Below, piece after piece: positions 58,741-64,000 of a stretch of DNA of 64,000 nt. Made by a program: the position numbers and the translations under genes. Source of the DNA: Luteibacter sp. dw_328 (GTDB taxonomy: Bacteria; Pseudomonadota; Gammaproteobacteria; Xanthomonadales; Rhodanobacteraceae). The DNA lies in contig NZ_JAAVUW010000007.1 in assembly GCF_018449605.1 (NCBI RefSeq), forward strand, positions 279,421 to 343,420. Direction: 5' to 3'. Below the pieces are notes generated by a model. It saw only the letters and a list, made by a program, of their open reading frames with translations, searched no databases and was not told the DNA's origin. Within the stretch, counting starts at the first letter, position 1. Each line of letters starts with the position of its first letter.

Positions 58741-60822
58741 TCAAAGTATTGCGCGACGCAGTGCATCGCGCGCGGCCTCGGCGGAAAAATGCGTGCGCAC
58801 GTTGTCGATCGCATGGTCCGACAAAGATCTCCACAGGCCGGCGTCGTGCACCAGGCGTACATAGGCGTCGGCAAAGGCCTCTGCCGTATCGGCGACGAGC
58901 ACGTCGTTCCCGTCCTCCAGCCGCATGCCTTCGACGGCCACCGTGGTCCCGATCACCGGCAGGCCATGACTCATTGCCATATTGATCTTGCCTTTGACCC
59001 CGGCGCCGAAACGAAGCGGGGCGATCGAAGCCAGCGCCGATGACATGAGCGGCTCGAGGTCCGGCACGCGACCGAGCATGCGCAGGCCGGTGTCCGACAG
59101 CGAGCGACGATGGCCCTCGGGTACGTCGCCGGCGACAAGGATGTTGGCATCCGGCACCACGCGCCGCAGCGCCGGCAGGATCTCCGATGCCATCCAGTGC
59201 ATCGCGTCGGCATTCGGCGGATGGCCGAACCCGCCAATGAACAGGAGATCACGGCGCCCGGCGTGGCCCCCGGTCCGCCCATGGACCTCCTGGATCGTCG
59301 AAAGCAGGTCGACATTCGCGCTCGGCATCAGTCGGCTCAGCAAATCGCGTTCGTAGTCGCTCACGACGAACGTGATATCCGCCTCCGCGATCAACTTCAG
59401 CTCCTGCTCCCGCGTCGTCGCCGCCTGGCGTGCCAACGATGCATTGCCGGCGCGCTCTGCGCCACGTTCTTCGCGCAGAAAATGCAGATCCACCGTATCG
59501 AAGATCACCTTCGCCTGTGGCGCATGCCGGCGAACGAAGCTCGCGTACTGCGCGGCGACCATGTGCCGGCTGAGGATGGCCGCATGCAGGTCGTCGGCAA
59601 AACGTGTCAGCCACGACGGAACGCCGTCCACCCAGGGACGGGCGATCACCTCGACGCCGAGGCGGCCCAGTTCGCGGATCGCTGCGTCGTCAGCGCGGCC
59701 ATCGTCCGGTGCGAAGACGACGTGCCAGCCGTCCTCGACGAGAATTCGCATCATCGATATCAGTCGCATCGAACCCGCATCGCGCGATGCATCCGGCGTA
59801 GCCACATCCACGACAAGGATGGTGCCGCGTCGCTTCGCTTTCGCCACCAGGGCGAGCGCGGTGCCCATCGCCGGCTGGGCGGCCAGGGCCGTGCGCCACT
59901 TGTCGGCGAACTTCACCTGGTTGATCGCCTGGAACCGCTTCATGCCGGTTTCCATGTTGCCGGCGGAGCTGATGCCTTCGGCGTGCACCACGACGCTGGT
60001 CGGTACGTACCAGACCGAATAGCCCGCCGCGCGCGCGGCAAAGGCGAGGTCGGTATCTTCGTAGTAACCGGGCGCGAAGCGCAGGTCGAAGCCACCGAGC
60101 TCAGCGAAGACGTGCCGGCGAATCGCGAGCGACGCCCCCGACACGTAATCCACCTTGCGCGCGTAGCGCACGGCGGGATCACTGCGTGAATCGAAGCGCC
60201 CGATGTTCCACGCCGAGGCATCGGCGAACACCCAGGCCCCGGCCTCCTGCAGACGACCGTCCGGATAAACCAGCTGGCTCCCGGCTATGCCGCAATCGGC
60301 ACGCAACGCGAAGCAGCGAAGCAGCTCCTCGCTCCAGCCGGGCATCACCTGGGTATCGTTGTTGAGGAAGATCAGGAATTCGCCGGTGGCGGCCGCGGCG
60401 CCAGCATTGCAGCTGCCGACAAAGCCGAGGTTCGTCGCGTTGCGCAGAAGACGAATACCCGACACCTTCGCCAACGTCCCTGCGCTATCGTCCGGCGATG
60501 CATCGTCCACCACGATGACTTCAAAGGCATCCGTGGGCGGATTCGCAACGATCGAACGCAGGCAGGCCAGCGTGTATTCGAGCTTGCCGTAGACCGGAAT
60601 GACGATCGATAGCCGGGGTGATTCGCTCGATGGGACATCGAACGGCTCGAAGGTCACCTCCAGCGGAAGCAGACTGAGCGAATCGTCTACTTCGGGCCGC
60701 GTGGCGAACTCCTGCGAGATGCGTGAGATCGTCCCACGCCATCCGCGCAGGGCAACGCTTGAGCGAAGGCGCTGCGCGATGGAAACGGCTCGGCGGTAAC
60801 GCCAGGTGATCTTGCCGGACAC
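58741..60822 (-). CDS. Two-domain glycosyltransferase (GT2 plus GT4)
   Basis: 693 residues. GT2 domain about 70-310 (LSIVIPVYGK, LIFLNNDTQVMPGW, YYEDTDLAFAARA) and a GT4-type domain about 345-690 (LLFIGGFGHPPN, IAPLRFGAGVKGKI). GTG start at 60822, five bases after the etf-QO stop; no strong ribosome binding site. Its GT2 half is the counterpart of the GT2 in the 1446-residue protein. Followed by the WbsX gene two bases on. Confidence 0.88.
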   Translation of the reverse strand: MSGKITWRYRRAVSIAQRLRSSVALRGWRGTISRISQEFATRPEVDDSLSLLPLEVTFEPFDVPSSESPRLSIVIPVYGKLEYTLACLRSIVANPPTDAFEVIVVDDASPDDSAGTLAKVSGIRLLRNATNLGFVGSCNAGAAAATGEFLIFLNNDTQVMPGWSEELLRCFALRADCGIAGSQLVYPDGRLQEAGAWVFADASAWNIGRFDSRSDPAVRYARKVDYVSGASLAIRRHVFAELGGFDLRFAPGYYEDTDLAFAARAAGYSVWYVPTSVVVHAEGISSAGNMETGMKRFQAINQVKFADKWRTALAAQPAMGTALALVAKAKRRGTILVVDVATPDASRDAGSMRLISMMRILVEDGWHVVFAPDDGRADDAAIRELGRLGVEVIARPWVDGVPSWLTRFADDLHAAILSRHMVAAQYASFVRRHAPQAKVIFDTVDLHFLREERGAERAGNASLARQAATTREQELKLIAEADITFVVSDYERDLLSRLMPSANVDLLSTIQEVHGRTGGHAGRRDLLFIGGFGHPPNADAMHWMASEILPALRRVVPDANILVAGDVPEGHRRSLSDTGLRMLGRVPDLEPLMSSALASIAPLRFGAGVKGKINMAMSHGLPVIGTTVAVEGMRLEDGNDVLVADTAEAFADAYVRLVHDAGLWRSLSDHAIDNVRTHFSAEAARDALRRAIL

Positions 60823-60826
60823 GTCG

Positions 60827-62434
60827 TCAGAGGTTCTGGTAGTTCGGACCCGAACCGCCTTCCGGCGTCACCCAGGTGATGATCTGGTACGGATCCTTGA
60901 TGTCACACGTCTTGCAATGCACGCAGTTCGCCGAGTTGATCTGCAGGCGCTTGCCGGCCTCGTCCTGGACGATTTCGTAGACACCCGCGGGGCAGAACTT
61001 TTCGCAGGGATTGCCGTACTCGGTGGTGCAGCGGTCGATGCAGATGGACGTGTCGGCCACCTTCAGGTGCACCGGCTGGTCCTCGTCGTGCTCGGTGGCA
61101 GCGAAGTAAACGCTGGCCAGACGGTCGCGCGGGGCGAGCGTGCGGTCCACGTAATCCTTGTTCGGCGCTTCGTACTGCCCCAGCTTATCCAGCGACGACC
61201 AGTCTGCGTGGTTCTTCATCGTCCACGGCGAGCGACCGCCGGTGACGGTTTCCCACGCGGCATTGATCAGGCCGAACCACAGGCCCTTGTTGAAGCCGGG
61301 GCGGATGTTGCGCACCTTCTTCAGCTCGCTCATCACCGCCGAAGCGCGCAGCTTCGCGTCCCAGCCCGTCGGGTTCAACGTGGTGGCCACGAGGTGTTCC
61401 GCGGCGAGCATGCCCGAGGCGATGGCCTGGTGGGTGCCCTTGATCTTCGGCACGTTGACCAGGCCGGCGGAATCGCCGATCAAGATCGCACCGGGCATTT
61501 CGACCTTCGGCAGTGACTGGAAGCCACCTTCGATGATCGCTCGCGCGCCCGCCGACAGAATGGTGCCGCCCTCGAGCAGGCCTTTCACGTTTGCGTGGTG
61601 CTTGAACTGCTGGAACGCCTCGAAGGGCGAGAACTTCGGATCGGGATAATCGAGGCCGACGACGAAGCCGACCGCCACGCGATCCTTGTCCAGGTGATAG
61701 AGGAAGCTGCCGCCATAGGTGTCGTTGGCCAGCGGCCAGCCGGCCGTGTGCACGACCTTGCCCGCTTCGCCGCGACCCGGCGGAAGCTGCCACAGTTCCT
61801 TGATGCCGATGCCGTAAGTCTGCGGATCGCTGTCCTTGTCCAGGTCGAAATGCTTGATCAGCGACTTGCTGATGTGACCGCGACACCCCTCGGCCAGCAC
61901 GGTGACCTTCGCGCGGATGTCGATGCCCTCGGTGTAGCCGGGCTTGTGCGTGCCGTCCCGCGCCACGCCCATGTCGCCAATGCGCACGCCGTTCACGGCG
62001 CCGGCCTCGTCGAACAATGCCTCCGATGCGGCGTAACCCGGGAACACGTCGACACCCAGGGCTTCGGCCTGTGGTGCGAGCCACGCGCACAGCGCGCCGA
62101 GGCTGACGATCACGTTGCCGTGGTTGTTCATCTGCGGCGGCGTCACGGGCGCCTTGGTGCCCGACGCGTGATCGCGCAGCAGCCAGAACTCATCCTTCGT
62201 CACCGGTACGCATACCGGCGGCGGGTTGCTGCGCCATTCGGGCAGCAGGCGATCCAGCGGCGCGGTCTCGATTACGGCGCCGGACAGGATCTGTGCACCG
62301 ATCGTCGAGGCCTTCTCGATCACGCAGACCGTGATCTCCGGATTGAGCTGTTTCGTACGCATCGCGAACGCCAGGCCGGCAGGGCCGGCTCCGACGACGA
62401 CGAGGTCGTATTCCATGGTTTCGCGTTCGCTCAT
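60827..62434 (-). CDS. Electron transfer flavoprotein-ubiquinone oxidoreductase
   Basis: Inner-membrane-associated FAD/4Fe-4S enzyme that passes electrons from ETF to ubiquinone. 535 residues from ATG 62434. FAD motif DLVVVGAGPAGLAFA, TVLAEGCRGHISKSL, and the C-terminal cluster cysteines in CTTEYGNPCEKFCPAGVYE and NCVHCKTCDIKDP. The frame also has a TTG at 62449 and an ATG at 62416. Separated from etfB by two glycan genes (56.8-60.8 kb), although all are on one strand. Confidence 0.95.
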   Translation of the reverse strand: MSERETMEYDLVVVGAGPAGLAFAMRTKQLNPEITVCVIEKASTIGAQILSGAVIETAPLDRLLPEWRSNPPPVCVPVTKDEFWLLRDHASGTKAPVTPPQMNNHGNVIVSLGALCAWLAPQAEALGVDVFPGYAASEALFDEAGAVNGVRIGDMGVARDGTHKPGYTEGIDIRAKVTVLAEGCRGHISKSLIKHFDLDKDSDPQTYGIGIKELWQLPPGRGEAGKVVHTAGWPLANDTYGGSFLYHLDKDRVAVGFVVGLDYPDPKFSPFEAFQQFKHHANVKGLLEGGTILSAGARAIIEGGFQSLPKVEMPGAILIGDSAGLVNVPKIKGTHQAIASGMLAAEHLVATTLNPTGWDAKLRASAVMSELKKVRNIRPGFNKGLWFGLINAAWETVTGGRSPWTMKNHADWSSLDKLGQYEAPNKDYVDRTLAPRDRLASVYFAATEHDEDQPVHLKVADTSICIDRCTTEYGNPCEKFCPAGVYEIVQDEAGKRLQINSANCVHCKTCDIKDPYQIITWVTPEGGSGPNYQNL

Positions 62435-62585
62435 GGCTGGCTCACTCAATCTTGGCTGGCTTCAGGGATCAACCCGTCATTGTCCGGCTTCCCCCGCGCG
62501 CGGGCAAATCGCCGTTTCAAACAGTCTGACTTGCATGATGTTCACATTGCGCGTTCATAATCGGGCCCATGCGCAAGGAGAGTTC

Positions 62586-63986
62586 ATGAATACGATGCCG
62601 CCGGTGGCTGACACCGACATGCGCCGCGCCACGCTACTGCAGATCCTGCACTGGCTGGCGATTGGAAGGGTCCAGCCCCAGGCCCTTTCGGATGCTTACC
62701 AGAACGCCATTGAGCGGCTGAATCCGCGACTGAATGCCTTCGTCGACTTCAGTGCACCCCTTATCCAGGAGCAGGCCCTCGCCGCCGACCGTCGTCGCCG
62801 TGACGGCGTCATCGGTCGCCTCGACGGTATCCCCATCGCGATCAAGGACAACTTCGATGTCGCCGGCGTGCCCACGCGGGTCGGCATGCGGCGGCGCAGC
62901 GCGATCCCGGATCAGGACGCGCACATCGTCGCGCGCTTACGTGCCTCGGGCGCGGTGTTGTTGGGTAAGACCAACATGGACGAAGGCGCGCTCGGGGTCA
63001 CCACCAACAATCCGTTTCATGGCGCGACGCACAATCCGCATCGTCACGGTTATACCGCCGGCGGTTCGTCCGGTGGCGCGGCCGCTGCCGTTGCCTCCGG
63101 CATGGCGGTCGCGGCGATCGGCTCCGACACGCTGGGGTCGGTCCGCATTCCGGCCAGCTATTGCGGCGTGTATGCCCTGAAACCCACGCATGGCGAGATT
63201 TCGGCCCGCGGCCTGGTGCCGGCGGCTCGCCGTCTGGATGCGGTCGGCCTGCTCGCGCGTGGCGTGGACGACCTCACGGTGCTCCTGCAGACGCTGGCCG
63301 GTTACGACGCCGACGACGCCCGCTCGCGCCGTCGCCGGGTAGCGTTCTCGCCGCCGGACTGGGAGCCGGGAAACCTGCGCTCCGGTTTCCTGCCCGACCT
63401 GGCCGCCGTCGGTGTCGACAGTGACGTGATCGATGTCTTCGAGGCGGCGCTGGGCAAGCTCAACGGCGAGCTGGGCGAGCGTCGTACCGTCGATTTCTCG
63501 GACTGGGACTTCGCCAGGACGCGCCGGGCAGGGCTTCTCCTGATGGAAGCGGAGATGCTCAACACCTTCGCGGATGAGTTGGCGGATGAGGCGTATCCGG
63601 TCTCACCGGGTTTCCGGCAGATGGTCGATTTCGCCGCGCGCAAGTCGGCCGCCGATTACGTCGCCGCGGATCGGGTGCTCGACGATGCGACACTGAAAAT
63701 GCGTCGCCTGTTCGCTCAGGTGGATGTGCTGGTGATCCCGACGACATCGCAGGGGGCTTTCCCGCTGGATGGCCCCGCGCCGGCGTCGCAGGCGGACCTG
63801 TGCAGTTTCGCCAGCCTCGCCGGGTGTCCGGCGGTCAGCATCCCGATGGGTACGCTGGCCAACGGCATGCCGATCGGGATGCAGTTGGTCGGCGCGCGTG
63901 GCTCGGATTTGCGGTTGCTGGAATTGGCCGCGGTGTGTGCGTCGTCGCTGGATGCCGAGCCGGCTTATCCCGTCGAGCCTGCGTAA
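62586..63986 (+). CDS. Amidase-signature family hydrolase
   Basis: 466 residues, Ser-cisSer-Lys hydrolase. Catalytic lysine K87 in IPIAIKDNFD, cis-serine in GGSSGG at about 159-164 and nucleophile S185 in GSDTLGSVRIPAS. AAGGAG at 62575-62580 supports ATG 62586. Closest in feel to AtzF/allophanate-hydrolase or aryl-amidase branches, but the substrate cannot be told. Divergent from etf-QO with a 150-base gap. The stop falls inside the window, followed by only 14 bases. Confidence 0.88.
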   Translation: MNTMPPVADTDMRRATLLQILHWLAIGRVQPQALSDAYQNAIERLNPRLNAFVDFSAPLIQEQALAADRRRRDGVIGRLDGIPIAIKDNFDVAGVPTRVGMRRRSAIPDQDAHIVARLRASGAVLLGKTNMDEGALGVTTNNPFHGATHNPHRHGYTAGGSSGGAAAAVASGMAVAAIGSDTLGSVRIPASYCGVYALKPTHGEISARGLVPAARRLDAVGLLARGVDDLTVLLQTLAGYDADDARSRRRRVAFSPPDWEPGNLRSGFLPDLAAVGVDSDVIDVFEAALGKLNGELGERRTVDFSDWDFARTRRAGLLLMEAEMLNTFADELADEAYPVSPGFRQMVDFAARKSAADYVAADRVLDDATLKMRRLFAQVDVLVIPTTSQGAFPLDGPAPASQADLCSFASLAGCPAVSIPMGTLANGMPIGMQLVGARGSDLRLLELAAVCASSLDAEPAYPVEPA

Positions 63987-64000
63987 GAACGCAGATCTTC

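Overview
The window reads as a high-GC gammaproteobacterial chromosome. The order Xanthomonadales is well supported: an XanA/XanB-type GDP-mannose pair next to rmlBACD, a lipopolysaccharide (LPS) locus lying between metB and etfA, a PilU-type ATPase, and two linked genes of the homogentisate pathway. A Rhodanobacteraceae genus such as Luteibacter or Dyella is my inference from overall look, not something the sequence proves. I see no tRNA, rRNA, CRISPR array, prophage or intact transposase.

Layout. 1-2.2 kb: tyrosine/homogentisate catabolism (hmgA, cut by the left edge, and a FAH-family hydrolase; maiA follows at 18.1 kb). 2.3-18 kb: central carbon genes gap, pyk, class I aldolase, tkt and pgk, interleaved with envelope or secreted functions (S1/P1 nuclease, a TonB-C-like periplasmic protein, two outer-membrane barrels, a small secreted protein, an acyltransferase-SGNH protein, an M61 peptidase) and a HAD phosphatase. 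18.8-21.8 kb: pilU, two DUF4398-type envelope genes and a YdcH-like small protein. 21.9-34.4 kb: cystathionine beta-synthase, glmS, a hexapeptide acyltransferase, xanA, a Tat-exported phospholipase C and the tightly overlapping operon rmlB-rmlA-rmlC-rmlD-xanB.

34.6-56 kb is the LPS O-antigen region. metB, rmd and gmd are coupled on the + strand. On the - strand follow wzm, wzt, a 1446-residue multidomain protein and a GT4 glycosyltransferase, also overlapping. A second block holds a GT-C-type membrane protein, an acyltransferase, a methyltransferase, GtrA, an SDR enzyme, a GMC-like flavoprotein, a polyprenyl-phosphate GT2 and another methyltransferase. etfA and etfB follow, then two more large glycan proteins, the ETF-ubiquinone oxidoreductase gene and an amidase.

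How it fits together. XanA and XanB supply GDP-mannose, and Gmd and Rmd convert it to GDP-D-rhamnose. RmlBACD makes dTDP-L-rhamnose and GlmS feeds UDP-GlcNAc. The export route is the ABC (Wzm/Wzt) type. The 1446-residue protein has the domain order of a WbdD-type chain terminator (methyltransferase, kinase-like, coiled coil) fused to a GT2 and a WbsX domain. I consider this the most interesting object in the window. The second is the GtrA/SDR/GMC-oxidoreductase/GT2/GT-C block, which looks like a lipid-linked sugar modification system. Four near-identical REP-like inverted repeats sit a few bases after + strand stop codons in the first 21 kb.
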